From assembly GCF_023159225.1 (NCBI RefSeq), contig NC_063161.1, positions 72,072,767 through 72,136,766 on the forward strand: a DNA stretch of 64,000 nucleotides, given 5' to 3'. The position numbers and the translations under genes are program-made. Below the pieces are notes generated by a model. It saw nothing but the letters and a program-made list of their open reading frames with translations. It made no database searches and had not been told where the DNA came from. Of the stretch, positions 12,690-25,146 are shown one piece after another. The DNA comes from Perognathus longimembris pacificus (lineage: Eukaryota; Chordata; Mammalia; Rodentia; Heteromyidae). Within the stretch, counting starts at the first letter, position 1. Each line of letters begins with the position of its first letter.

Positions 12690-13010
12690 AAGGCTGGCAG
12701 TATAATCTGCCTAGTGAGTAAAAAGCCCTAAGTTCCATCCCCACTACCGCAAAGAAACAAGATGTGTGCCTTTCAGGTGGAGGGAGGAAGAAACCAAGTT
12801 TAAGGCCACCTGGAGGGTGTGTGTGTGTGTGTGTGTACTGTGCTGGTGGCTCACACCTATAATCCTATTTAGGAGATCTGAGGACCAAAGACAACTGGGA
12901 GAGTTAATTAGAGAAAAAAAAAAGCCAGAAGTAGGGGCATGGCTCAAGTGGTTGAATGCTAATCTGAGCAGTAATGGGAGGCCTTGAGTTCAAGCTCCAC
13001 TACTGAAACC
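12690..13010 (+). repeat. ID fragment, (GT)n, 7SL-type dimer
   Basis: ID-like piece (to 12758), (GT)n at 12816-12836, then a dimer with GGTGGCTCACACCTATAATC and GAGTTCAAGCTCCACTAC. Confidence 0.75.
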
Positions 13011-13487
13011 AATAAAAAGCAGCACAAAACCAAAATCAGACACAATGGGGGGGGGCGGGGAGCTGCCAGCTAGATCTCTTTAAGATTTAAATTTCTGAAG
13101 CACTTTTCACAGGTGTGGAAACAGGCTCGCCTGTGTTAGGTTGCTTGGCTTTCGGCCATCCTGAGCGCGCCATTGCAAGGGTGGCTATGGGACTAACAGT
13201 GACCGAGGGCCTGGATGGGGTTTGACTCCAGCTTTCAGTCCTGCTGATAGGTGTGCTGGCCCCGTGCTGCTGCTGTACTGGAAGCCCAGTGGAACTGGGA
13301 CATGCACACCCAGCCCCTGTGGGCTTCACTCAGGGCAGACCTGCAACCTTGGGCAAGAACAGACAAGGAAGGGGCAGGGAGGTCACTCCTGGGAGTCATG
13401 CTGGGGTTCAGTTTACATCCTTGCCTCCTACTGGGTAATCCCCTGGTAGGGAGAACAGGGGCCAGAACTTGCCAAAAGTATTGGCCC

Positions 13488-13672
13488 AGACACCAGTACT
13501 GGGGCTTGACCTCAGGGCCTCATGCTCTCACTTGGCTTTTCCCTCAAGGCTGGTGTTCTCCTACTTTAGCCTGAGCTGGCTTTTCTGCCTCGACTGGCTT
13601 CAAACCACTGCTCTCCAGATCTGGGTACCTCGTAGCTAGTATTAATGGGCATGGATCATCATGGCCTGGCTT
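13488..13672 (-). repeat. 7SL-type SINE, antisense
   Basis: GTACTGGGGCTTGACCTCAG and GACTGGCTTCAAACCACT; older copy. Confidence 0.75.
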
Positions 13673-13950
13673 ATTTTTTTATTGTGAGATGGTATTCTTA
13701 AGTTTTCCAGGCTGTCTACATATTACTGAGCCCAAGCTGTCTTTTTGCCTCAGCCCCCCAGTTGTTGAAAGTATAAGAACATAGCACTGCACCCAGATCT
13801 TCAGTTTTAAGATTTTCCTGAGGCCAGGTGTATGAAAGCATACCTATAATTCCAGCATTCCCTGAGTTCTCAGCCATCCTGGGCTTCATATAGTCACTAA
13901 CAGGCCAGGCATGATGGTTCAAGCATGTAATCCTAGCTACTTAGAAGGTG
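13673..13950. repeat. B1-like fragments
   Basis: An antisense B1-like piece (to about 13795) and a sense piece from about 13822 (GCCAGGTGTATGAAAGCATA). Confidence 0.6.
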
Positions 13951-13954
13951 GAGA

Positions 13955-14185
13955 TCAACTGGATGCCAGTGGTTCACACCTGTAATCCCAGCTTCTCAGG
14001 AGGCTGAAATATGAGGATCATGGTTCAAAGGCAGCCCAGGCAGAAAAATCCTTGTGAGGCTTATCTCCAATTAACCCCTCAATAAAACCGGATGTGGAGC
14101 TATGGCCCAAATTGTTAAAGAGCACTACCCCCTTAAACAAAGTGCTCAGGCCCTGAGTTCAAGCTTGTGACTGGCCAAAACCAGA
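13955..14185 (+). repeat. Dimeric SINE, 7SL-type
   Basis: GGTTCACACCTGTAATCCCA left, AGGCCCTGAGTTCAAGCTTG right. Confidence 0.85.
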
Positions 14186-14381
14186 GGGGTGGGGTTGGGG
14201 TTGGAGATCAGAGAATTGAAGTTCAAGGCCATCTCAGGCATAAAAGTGTTGGGGACTTCCATCTCGACAAATGGCTGGATGCAGCAAGGATTGGCTTATT
14301 AATGACATTTTAAATTTCTTGGAAATTAATGGTTTTCCAAAAATAAGTAGTATACTTTCATCATCTTTAAGGACTTAAGTA

Positions 14382-14590
14382 GGGCTGGGGATATGGCCTA
14401 GTGGCAAGAGTGCTTGACTTGTATACATGAAGCCCTAGGTTCAATTCCCCAGCACCACATATACAGAAAATGGCCAGAAGTGGAACTGTGGCTCAAGTGG
14501 CAGAGTGCTAGCCTTGAGCAAAAAGAAGCCAGGGACAGTGCTCAGGCCCTGAGTTTAAGTCCCAGGAGTGGCAAAAAAGAAAGAAAGAAA
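14382..14590 (+). repeat. Dimeric SINE, ID-type, with target-site duplication
   Basis: GGGCTGGGGATATGGCCTAG left, CCTTGAGCAAAAAGAAGCCA right. AAGGACTTA flanks both ends. Confidence 0.9.
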
Positions 14591-14774
14591 GGACTTAGGC
14601 AGCTAAGCCATCTGGATTCCCAGTTGCTTCTGCACATTGTCCCTATGTTGTGGTGTATGGAATTCATGTTGGGGAGACCTTCCCAGGAACTGAGTGGCCT
14701 GGCAGAAGCAGGAGGTAGTCAAGTTCTCCCAGAGCGCCCTTTTCCTTTTCCTTTCTCTCCCTCCCTCTTGTCCC

Positions 14775-14855
14775 TCCCAGCTGTGTAGCCCAGTCTGGCC
14801 TTGAACCCAAGGCCCCTCTGCTTCAGCCTTTGGAGTGCTGGGATTATCTGTGTAC
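14775..14855 (-). repeat. B1-like SINE, antisense
   Basis: TGTGTAGCCCAGTCTGGCCT to GAGTGCTGGGATTATCTG. Confidence 0.75.
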
Positions 14856-15394
14856 ATTGGAAAACTTGAAACAACCAGCAGTAAAGGATGACCCACTCAC
14901 TGTCTTTCAGGCCAGGCGTAGAGTTCATCCCAAGAACTGTCAGAGTGGATTAGAGGCCATAACTGAGGTGATCCAGTTCTAAGGACTTGGAGTACAACAA
15001 CTAGTTGCTGTTTTCCTGAGGTTTGAGCGAGCACTGGGCAGCCCGAGCTATTTCTGTGCTATTACTACATGCATTGGCCTCTCCAGCCATCAGCTGACAC
15101 TGCACAAACTGCACACTGCTTCTTGGTGAGCTGAGCAGTTAAGAATGGCAGCCTGGGTCTCTAAGCAACCTTTGGTGTTTCTGAGCATTGACGTTAAGTA
15201 GCCACTGGCCCAATCGGAACATTGAAATGCGCTGCACCAGCTTGTTCCTTAGCCTGCTGGATAGTGCTTTAGCTTTGTGGATGAATGATGTTCAGGCTGA
15301 ATGGCCAGAACTACCTCATGGATACCTGGGGCCCAGGAGGAGTCGACGAAAGAGGACCTGGACACCACAAGATGTGAAAGACCATTCTTCTGAG

Positions 15395-15570
15395 AGGCCA
15401 GAGCTCAATGGTAGAGCCCTTGCTTAGAATCTTGAGGTCCCAGGTTCCATCCCCAGCTTGGCAAGAAAAATAAAATTTAAGGTTGGATTGGAGGTAGGAC
15501 ACAAGTGGTAGAGTGCCAGTCATAAGCAAAAACACTGAGTGCAAGCTCAAGGCCCTGAGTTCAGTATCAA
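15395..15570 (+). repeat. ID-like and right-monomer fragments
   Basis: GCTCAATGGTAGAGCCCTTG ID piece, then GACACAAGTGGTAGAGTGCC. Confidence 0.6.
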
Positions 15571-15647
15571 CACATACACTCCATGTTAAGTTACTGATTA
15601 GGTATTCAGTTACTCATAGTTTGGGGACCATTAGAGTTGTTTGTTTT

Positions 15648-15945
15648 AGGGGCTTGAACTCAGGGCCTCAAGCCCGGCTTTTTCACTCAAGTATGGCACT
15701 CTACTACCTGCTATACCTCTACCTCTAATGCTTGCTACTTAACTGGAGATAGAGGCTTGTGGACTTTCCTGCCTCAGTCTGATCTCAGCCTCCTGAGTTG
15801 GTGTGGTTACAGGTGTGAGGATAGTGAGCATAGTTTCTGACACTTTACAAATGTGCTAGCAACAGAGTTGGTACTGGGGTTTGAATTCAGGGCCTTGAAC
15901 TTGCCTAGGCATACGCTCTACCATTTAAGCCATGTTTCCCAGACC
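15648..15945 (-). repeat. 7SL-type SINE and ID fragment, antisense
   Basis: GGGGCTTGAACTCAGGGCCT dimer to about 15822, ID-like complement 15870-15945. Confidence 0.75.
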
Positions 15946-16375
15946 CTATTTGTCAGATAGGATCTTAATTTCTTGCCTGGCCAGCTTGGACCACAAGCCC
16001 CCATCCCCAGCTTATTTGTTGAAATGGGGTCTTGGGAACTTCTTCCCTGGGCTGGTCCTTGAACCTTAGTCCTCCTGATCCCTACCTCAGTAGGCTAAAG
16101 TTGTGAAGCACCATGCTTGGCCTTGTTTATGTTTTCATTGCCTTGTGGGTTTTTGTTTTTGTTTTTGTTTTTTGGTCTTTTATGGATTTTTTTTCCCCCC
16201 CAGAGCTGAGGCCCTGCGCTCGCCAGGCAGGCACTCTTCTGCTGAGCTAAATCCCCAGTCCTTTGTTTATGTTTTCAAGACAAGATTTCACTATGTGGTC
16301 CAGGCTTGCCTTAACTGTGCCTCATCCCTGCCTTAGCTCCCCAAGTGCTGGGATTACAAATACCATACCAGGCTA
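15946..16375 (-). repeat. B1-like and ID-like pieces, antisense
   Basis: B1-like at 15946-16130 and 16264-16375 (CCAAGTGCTGGGATTACAAA), ID-like at 16190-16262. Confidence 0.65.
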
Positions 16376-16600
16376 GTACTGAAGGATCTTGTTTCTCCAG
16401 CCTTTTACTGGTCTTCAGTAGCAGGCTCTGTTACCTAAGCTGACAAGTCCAACACTTAGGCTCTGAAAAATGGGTCAGAAGGAACAAGCAGTGTCACCTT
16501 TTCTCCTTGGGCTCTTCTAGGCTTTGCCTCTTAGATAGACACCATGTCTTTTTACCCTCCACCCCTGCCTGAAAGGCATCCCATTGGTTGTACATGTTTT

Positions 16601-16672
16601 TGTTCTGGGCAGTGCTGGGGTGGAACCAGGGCCTCACATGCCAGGCAAGTGCTCCACCACTGAGCTGCATAT
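16601..16672 (-). repeat. ID-like SINE, antisense
   Basis: GCCAGGCAAGTGCTCCACCA with CACTGAGCTGCATATC. Confidence 0.7.
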
Positions 16673-16921
16673 CTGACATCACTTCTCAGTTTCTGCAAGC
16701 CAGGTGGCAAACTTCTTGTGGATCTTGTTAGATTTAGCACCATGATATTTTGAGATAAGACTATTTGCCTAAGTTCAAAGGCCACTGTTCTGGGACCCTT
16801 CCTTACTAGGAAGGTGAGTTCTAGGCTAGATAAGGTAAAGGGGAGGGATCATTAAGGGGGAGTGAAAAATAGTCTGTGGCCCCAAATTTGGAGCTTACAT
16901 TAGCATCTAAAGCCTGGATAC

Positions 16922-17232
16922 GGGCCGGGATTATGGCCTAGTGGCAAGAGTGCTTGCCTTGTATAAAACCTGGATAAACCACAGCATCTAGCAGCTTGCA
17001 CCTTACTGCAGGCATTTTGTGTGAGTTAACATGCAGGCTCCACCCAAGCCTGTAATCCTAGTTACTCAGGAGGCTGAGATCCCAGGGTCATTGTTCAAAG
17101 AGACTCTTAACCTCCAATGAACCATTCAAAAACTGGAAGTGGTGCTGTGGCTCAAGTGGTAGAGCACTAACCTTGAGCATAAAGAGGCTCAGGGACAGCA
17201 CTCAGGCCCTGAGTTCAAGCCCCACAACCAAA
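16922..17232 (+). repeat. ID fragment and 7SL-type dimeric SINE
   Basis: Short ID piece to 16965; dimer 17040-17232 with TAATCCTAGTTACTCAGGAG. Confidence 0.8.
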
Positions 17233-17419
17233 AAAAAGATAAAACATGAAAGCTCCCTAAAATCTACCCAAGTCGCCAAGGTCAGGATGCTACATCCCTC
17301 TGCTGGCACAGAATAAAATACATAAAAGCAGGTAACAAACAACCATGGGCTATGCCATGGGACCTCACCACTGACACTGATGTGACCCTTTCCCATTCTG
17401 GTTACCGAAATGCCTTAGG

Positions 17420-18150
17420 GATGCAGGTCAGCAGGGCCGGGAGCATGCCCGCATCCCTCCCGCCCCGCTCTGGGCCCCGCCCTCCCTCTGCCATCCTCTG
17501 CGGCCCTCTGGTGGACGCCGCGGGTTCTGCAGCCAGCCCTCCCAGAGACTGCCCCTAGGCAGGCCCTGCCCACGGCCTCCAACCCTCCTGGAAGCCCCAT
17601 CCCTGGGCGCCTAGTGCCCTCCCTGGCGAGGTGCCTGGACCCCAGCAGCTTCCCGCGAGTCCAGAGCAGCAGTGCAGGCGGCTCGGTGCCCGGACGTCAT
17701 CTGGGCCCCGCCCATTACGGGAGCCAATCACAGGCCAGGCTCTCCTGGTGCCGCCAATGGCCGAACTGTTGCTGGGGCTCGAGGCCCCGCCCTGTCCCCT
17801 GGAGCGGCCGGCCCTGGGGCCGCGGGGCTCGCCCTGTGCTCCCGCTGCCAGGAGCTTTGTGCCCGGAGATTTCAGGGGGGTTGTGACGGGAGGAGTCCGC
17901 GCCCACCCCACGGTGACCCTATCTCCGGATTGCACCGGCCGCCGTTCCTTTGCTCCCACGGATCTCGTTCTGGAAGCTTCCCGCGCAGGTCACCGGTAGT
18001 CCCGCTTCCCAGAGGTGGGAGCTGGCACCCAGTGCCCTGAACGTCAATCCGAGCGACCCGGTGGCATGGCGCGAGGCTCACACACTGCGCCCAGGGCGGC
18101 GCGCGTGCTCCAGGGAAGACGACTTGGCCCAAGCACCTGCCTAGCAACTG
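17420..18150 (+). promoter_or_regulatory. Orphan CpG island with promoter-like motifs
   Basis: A GC- and CpG-rich block without SINEs interrupts an otherwise AT-leaning, SINE-filled intergenic region. It carries an ACGTCA CRE-like site (17694-17699), a CCCCGCCC GC box (17706-17713), and two same-strand CCAAT boxes (17724-17728 and 17754-17758) exactly 30 bp apart, the arrangement favoured by NF-Y. No coding exon is recognisable on either strand; overlapping open frames reflect high GC. It could be a lncRNA promoter, an enhancer, or an unrecognised 5' exon. Confidence 0.55.
17502..17517 (-). promoter_or_regulatory. CTCF-like motif
   Basis: The plus strand reads GGCCCTCTGGTGGACG, whose complement contains CCACCAGAGGGC, a common CTCF core variant. 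It sits at the edge of the orphan CpG island. This is a motif match only. Confidence 0.4.
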
Positions 18151-18165
18151 AGTTCACTCAGTACT

Positions 18166-18372
18166 GCGGATTGCCGGTGGCTCGCGCCCGTGATCCTAGT
18201 TACGCAGGAGGCCGAGGTCTGAGGATTGCAGTTCGAAGCCATCCTGGGCAGGAAAGGGCTGCGAGAGTCTTTATCTCCATTGCGCTGTGGCCCAAGGGGT
18301 AGAGCACTGGCCTTGAGAAAAAGAGCTCAGGGACAGCGCGCAGGCCCAGAGTTCAAGTCCTGGGACCTGCAA
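18166..18372 (+). repeat. 7SL-type dimeric SINE, CpG-rich copy
   Basis: GGTGGCTCGCGCCCGTGATC left, right half ending GAGTTCAAGTCCTGGGAC. Intact CpGs suggest a young or unmethylated copy beside the CpG island. Confidence 0.85.
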
Positions 18373-18624
18373 AAAGCAAAACTACCCAAAATATATTAAT
18401 AATGATGATGATGATTACTGTCAAAATGTAGATTTGAACCCAAGCACTTGGATATTAATGCCCATAAATGTATCCACAATCCTCTGCTGCCTCTCAGTGG
18501 CCTCGGATTGCTAGGATTTAGTCAGCTAAGGATTAACATCAGGGACTAGCAGGTACCCTATGCAATGCTGGGACTGATTTCAGTTTCCTGCCCAGTGCTC
18601 AACTACTTCAGCGACACCCCCTTC

Positions 18625-18765
18625 CTTTTTCTTCTGGTTTGTTTTTCACATAGAGCTTCCAGCTGACTTAGCCTCGCCTGGCCCTTGAATAAAGATCCTT
18701 CAACTTGCTGTCTCCTGAGTTGCTTGGGCTACAGGCAGGCATGCACTACCACACCTGGCTATGCA
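18625..18765 (-). repeat. B1-like SINE, antisense
   Basis: CTCCTGAGTTGCTTGGGCTA, ends CACACCTGGCTA. Confidence 0.6.
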
Positions 18766-19407
18766 TAGTTCTGATCATTAGACACAGTGACCAATATCCG
18801 CTGCAACAAAGATATACCCTGGCTTGGCAGAGCCCCAGGATCCAGTCCTTGGCTCCCAGACCCTGAACTGGTAAGTGTCAAGGGCTGGCAGCAAGAGTGA
18901 AAAGAATTCTTGCAGACTGAAGCCCAGAGCAGAGAATTGGGCCGAAGGCACGCTGGGTGGGGCTGGGGGTGCATTCACTGTTTCTCAAGGCTGGGCTTGG
19001 GCTTGCCCTTGGTTCTGTTGCAGGTCTGGCCGGGCAGAGACTCCCAAAGGTGGGTGTTACTGAGTGTCTGTGGGATCTCTGCAAGAGCACCAAAGGGCTC
19101 ATGTGCTGTCCTATTTGGGCTAGGGGTTAGAGGATAGCCTTGGGGCCTGGGTGGGCACCCACTCACTGGGGTGTATGGCACCTAGGCTTCCTGCCTTGAT
19201 GTGGCTGGCTTGCAGTGCCAAGCCTGGTGTTAGGGGTATGTGGCCTGCTTGCTGGGGATCAGTAACTCCTCCTCCAGAACACCTCTTGTTCCTTAAGCCA
19301 TAGTTAGGGGGCTCCAGAACACCTGGTAAAGAATACACACTCATGGCTCAAGGCTAGGCAGCCCTTGAGCAGAGGGTCTTCAAAGGGACTGTAAGAAGTC
19401 TTTTAGA

Positions 19408-19727
19408 GCTAGGTACCTGTGCCTCACACCTATAATTCTAGTTACATGGTAGGCTGAGAGTGGGGAGATCACTGTTCCCGATGAGTCCTGGCAGGAAAGT
19501 ATGAGACCCCACCTCCACAGAAGGTAGACACATGCCTGTTATCCTAGCAACCATGGGAAGCCTCAAATAGGTGGATTGCAGCTCAGACACACATCCCAGG
19601 GTAGGGAGCAAGACTCTAGCTCCAAAATAACCATAGAAAATCAGGGCTGGAGGAATAGCCCAAGTGGCGGAGCACCACCCCCTAGCTAGCATGATGGTCC
19701 TTAGTTCAAACCCCCAATATCAAGGGG
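19408..19727 (+). repeat. B1-like and ID-like fragments
   Basis: GTGCCTCACACCTATAATTC at the start, ID-like GGGCTGGAGGAATAGCCCAA at 19642. Confidence 0.6.
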
Positions 19728-20137
19728 GCTGGGTAGTCTGGACTCCAGGTCTCAGAAAGAAGGAGATGGAACTCATTATGCAAGAGGGGGGGCTAAGTAA
19801 GGGTGAGGAGATGGGGGGGGGTCAGATGAATGGCAGCTCAGAAGGGGCCTCCTTGTCATCCACCCGCCTGACTAAGGGATGGGCCTCTGTCCAGGATTCC
19901 CCCCCAAACACAGAAATACTCCAGGCCATAAGGGGCTTCCACCTGGAAGAGCCTATCCTTCAGGGAGGGAAGAAAGGCTCAGCCAGAGCAAGCCCTGGAT
20001 CCTGCTCAGCACTGTCCTCAAACTCCCCTCCCCAAGTTTGGTCTCCCACCACTCAGGGGACCCCAGAGGACCCCAACCTGTAGTTCCTGCACAGGATTGA
20101 CAATAGCCAATCAGATCCGCTAGTCCCCATGGAAGTG

Positions 20138-20285
20138 AAATGTAGAATCCCAGCTACTCAGAAGGCAGATGCAGGAGGATTGTGATCTGAGGCTCACCCC
20201 AGGCAAAGCTGGAGAGTGTGGCTCAAGTAGCAGAGCACAACCACAAGGCCCTGAGTTCACGTCACAGTACTGCTGAGAGAGAGAA
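20138..20285 (+). repeat. SINE fragment, 7SL-type
   Basis: AATCCCAGCTACTCAGAAGG and GGCTCAAGTAGCAGAGCACA. Confidence 0.65.
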
Positions 20286-20721
20286 AGGAAGCATGCTCCT
20301 GACTGCACTGGATGCCAGGCTATTCCTTCCCCGGAAGAGTGGCCTGAGTACCTCCACCCCTTCTCCAACCCAGGCTTCCCCGCAAGTTCTCCAGCCCTGG
20401 GGTAGGGGTGGGGGAGAACATTTTTTCAGATAGTCTTGCACTTCTGCCAGAGTTTGCCTCAGATGACAGTCCTCCCTCCTCTACCTGCATAGCAGGGATT
20501 ATAGGCCTGCTTGAACCACACCCATCCTTGGCAGTTAGGTAAGCAGCCCTAGCTCTGGGCCTCTTCCTCCTGAGTCCCCAATAAGCCTTACTTGGCAGTC
20601 ATTCAAGATGGAGAGACCTCTCTCCCTCCAGGCTTTGGGTCTGGGTCAGCCTGCTTTCCTCTGCCTCTGGCCACAACCCCCTCCACTCCCTGAACATCAA
20701 CTCCAACAAGTTTTCTTTTTT

Positions 20722-20947
20722 GTTGGTTGTGGGGCTTGAACTCAGGACCTGGGCGCTGTCCCTGAGCTCTTTTGTTCAAGGATAGCACTCTACCACTTGA
20801 GCCACAGCGCCACTTCCGGTATTCTGGTGGTTAACTAGAGAGGAGTCTCATGGACCTTCCTGCCTGGGCTGGCTTTGAACCAAGACCCTCAGATCTCAGC
20901 CTCCTGAGTATCTAGGATTGCAGTCGTGAGCCACTGGCTCCCAGCTC
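20722..20947 (-). repeat. Dimeric SINE, 7SL-type, antisense
   Basis: GGGGCTTGAACTCAGGACCT to GTGAGCCACTGGCTCCCAGC. Confidence 0.9.
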
Positions 20948-21454
20948 TTGCTTCTTTGAGCGGTGCTGTACCCAGTTGTGAAGCAGGGATCATTGCAGTC
21001 TCCTCGGGGATGACAGGAGGATAGAGTACGACAGTGCAAGGGCACAGTGGGGCAGCCATACCCTGGCAGGCCTCAGCAACCCCGGTGCCACCCCAGAGAG
21101 TGGAGGCCCAACAGACACAGGAACCAGTTGGGGGTGGGAGGATGGGGCCGGCGGGGGTGCACAGCTGAGCTGCCAGCTGGCCTGGCACAATTCTTTCATG
21201 TTTACCTGCTGGAATTACTCCAAGTCAAGCCAGCCTGCCACAGCCAGCCAGACCTGCTCAGCCAAGCTGCCCGCTCCAGATGTGGGGACATGATGTGGGG
21301 GGTGGGGATGGGTGTGTCAGACAAGTCCCTGCAGGATGCAGCAGCTCCCAGCCACCCTGGGAACAACAGGGGGCTGCGGGCTTAGAAAGATGTGGGGTGC
21401 TTGGGACTCCAGCACCTCTGAAAATGGAAAGCCCTTATATCCTTCAAACTGCTG

Positions 21455-21680
21455 TGTGTGCGCCGGCCCTGGGGCTCAAACTCAGAGCCTGGCCACTGAC
21501 CCTTAGCTTTTACTCTCAAACAAGTGCTCTACAATTTAAGCTGCAGCTCCACTTCTGGCTTTTTTGAGGGTTAATTGGAGATAAGTCTCATGGGATTTCC
21601 TGCGCTGGCTGGCTTTGAACCTCAGTCTTCAGGTCTCAGCTTCCTGAGTAGCAAGATCACAGGAGTGAGGCACCAGCATC
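21455..21680 (-). repeat. Dimeric SINE, 7SL-type, antisense
   Basis: GGGTTAATTGGAGATAAGTC linker, CTTCCTGAGTAGCAAGATCA left part. Confidence 0.8.
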
Positions 21681-21698
21681 CCTTAGGCATTTGAGTGT

Positions 21699-21734
21699 AC
21701 ACACACACCACCACCACCACCACCACCACCACCA
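21699..21734. repeat. (CA)n(CCA)n microsatellite
   Basis: Short CA run then about nine CCA units, 75 bp downstream of the HSPB1 poly(A) signal. Confidence 0.9.
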
Positions 21735-21808
21735 GATGCCAGGCTGTAACCCAGGGACATCCATCCACAAACACCCAGCTGGGAGGCTGTGACGCTCCTG
21801 CCTCACAC

Positions 21809-21814
21809 TTTATT
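21809..21814 (-). promoter_or_regulatory. HSPB1: HSPB1 poly(A) signal
   Basis: TTTATT on + is AATAAA on -, in the context CAAATAAAGTGTGAGG. It lies about 80 nt after the stop codon, giving a short 3'UTR (about 21795-21894) as expected for this gene. Confidence 0.85.
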
Positions 21815-21894
21815 TGAGGAAAACAGAAGTACAAGTATCAAAAGAGAAGCAGGGAGAGCGCGGGCCGCCTTCGGGGTAGCAGGACCCCACTGCT

Positions 21895-23393
<1,499 letters not shown>

Positions 23394-23511
23394 GGTGCGG
23401 GCGGCGGCGGTGCGGGACGAGGCGCGGGGCCGGACGGACGGATCGGACGAGGACGTGAGGCGCGCGGGGCCGGGGCCGGGGCGCAGACGAGCCCGCCGCC
23501 GCCCGGCCGCG

Positions 23512-23519
23512 CTTTTATG
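23512..23519 (-). promoter_or_regulatory. HSPB1: HSPB1 TATA box
   Basis: The - strand reads CCATAAAAGC about 120 nt before the ATG. A transcription start near 23485 would give a 90-nt 5'UTR. The surrounding CpG-rich sequence contains GC boxes. Confidence 0.75.
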
Positions 23520-23660
23520 GGGCCGCGGCCGGGTATTTTTAGCGGGCGGCGCCCGGGTCTCTATTCATGGCGATGACCGGCGGGGCCCCTCCCTCCCCGC
23601 GCATTCTTCTCCCCGGGGAGGCGGTGGCCCGGCCGGCGGGGCGGGCTCTGCCCACATCTG

Positions 23661-23680
23661 GAAACTTCTCTCTTCCAGAA
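23661..23680 (-). promoter_or_regulatory. Heat-shock-element-like cluster
   Basis: The interval contains GAAacTTC (23661-23668) and TTCcaGAA (23673-23680), two inverted nGAAn pairs with a 4-nt gap, about 175-195 nt upstream of the predicted HSPB1 start. This is near where the human gene has its HSF1 sites. The phase between the pairs is shifted by two bases from a perfect 5-bp register. Confidence 0.6.
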
Positions 23681-23922
23681 AACAAAAGCCGGCAGCACCG
23701 GCGCTGGCACGGGGCCGGGCTGCGCGGCGGCGGCGGCCCGTAACCGCTCATTAAAACTGGACGAAGCTGAGAAGGGTCGGCTTTCCAGTCCCCAGCCCCC
23801 GCCAGGGAGTGGCAGAGCCAGGTTTGAATCACAAGGGGCTCGGGAGAGAAGGTGACAGATGGATTCTGCCACCCTGTGAGTGAACTTGTGTGAATGCCTC
23901 GATTTCCCCATCTAGCCCACGG

Positions 23923-23924
<2 letters not shown>

Positions 23925-23965
<41 letters not shown>

Positions 23966-24181
23966 CGCGTGCAAGTACTGGGGCTTGAACTCAAGGCCAG
24001 GGTGCTGTCCCTTGGCTTTCTCATCCAAGGCTGGTGCTCTACCCCTTGAGCCACAACTCCAACATCTGCCTTTTTGGTGGCTAATTGGAAATAAAAATCT
24101 CATGGACTTTCTTGCCTTGACCTGGTCTGGCTTCAAACCCTGATCCTCACATCTCAGCCTCCTGAGTTAGTCAGGGTCACA
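23925..24181 (-). repeat. (GT)n plus antisense 7SL-type SINE
   Basis: (GT)19 at 23925-23962, then GTACTGGGGCTTGAACTCAA to CTCAGCCTCCTGAGTTAG. Confidence 0.85.
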
Positions 24182-25084
24182 AGCTAAGATTGACTCAGAC
24201 ACCATGGAGATGATGTTGATGATAATAATAATGATGACATCACTGGCTGGCCCGAGGATGGGTGACTTCATGCAGGTGAATGCTGAAGCCCTAGGCCTGG
24301 TGTGTCATAATTATTAGTTACTGTTATCTGCTGGCATTGTAGGGAGGCAGAGTTTAGCCATTTCCCACCTACTTTAAGCAGGAGGCTGTCCCTGAAGGAG
24401 CGCCCCTTGAGGCCTAGTGCTGGGGGGGCGTGAGGGGAGGAGTAAGGAGATGAAGGTCACTGTGACATGTACCAGCCCTGCTTCCTTAGGAAGCCTCAGC
24501 CAGGACACAGTGGGTGTTGCACTGGAGTCTAGCAGGGGCTCTGATTGGTTGATGGCCTGGCCCCTCTCCATTAGGCATGGTCCAGTCCTCTTTTTGCAGA
24601 TGATGCTTTCCAAACTCCTTTTCTTGATGCTTCCACCGCCCAGAGGGACAAGTGGTGGCCCCAAGCTTGCCTGGAGCCAACGCTCAGCCTCGATCTGGCC
24701 TCCTCCATCTGACCACCTGTGCAAGCTGGTGTGGGTCCCCTTCTCCTCCCCTGACCCCCCTCCCCCCACCATGAGGAGGGGAGAAGGGAAACCATTTTTT
24801 CTGCAAGGGCCTTTTGGCATGTGATTTTAGCTGTCATTGATGTTTGTGTTGCTGTGAAAAGTGTTCCTCTTCCTGCCTACAGTTCTGTGGATGGTCAAGT
24901 TCCATGACCTTACAGGCCTGCCCCGACCCCAGGGTGGCCTTCCCTGCCCTACTCTCGGCTCTGTTCTTGTCCTGCCCAGGCCCAGACTCAGGGACTCCCC
25001 AGGTGCTGGCAGCTGAGAAAGCAATGGCCGTGAGGAGCTGGGCTGGCATCAACCCATGTGCCCTCTCTGAGCCTCAGTTTCCTG

Positions 25085-25090
25085 AGAGAC

Positions 25091-25121
<31 letters not shown>

Positions 25122-25146
25122 CACACACACACACATACACACACAG
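25085..25146. repeat. (GACA)n(CA)n microsatellite
   Basis: GACA units followed by CA units in otherwise unique intergenic sequence. Confidence 0.95.

Larger units (their letters stand above)
12563..21794. other. YWHAG-HSPB1 intergenic region
   Basis: Both flanking genes end here (convergent 3' ends). The interval holds many SINE copies, a gene-less CpG island at about 17420-18150, and unique sequence at 14870-15390, 19730-20130 and 20950-21450 without a supported exon. Short open frames throughout look random or repeat-derived. Confidence 0.7.
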
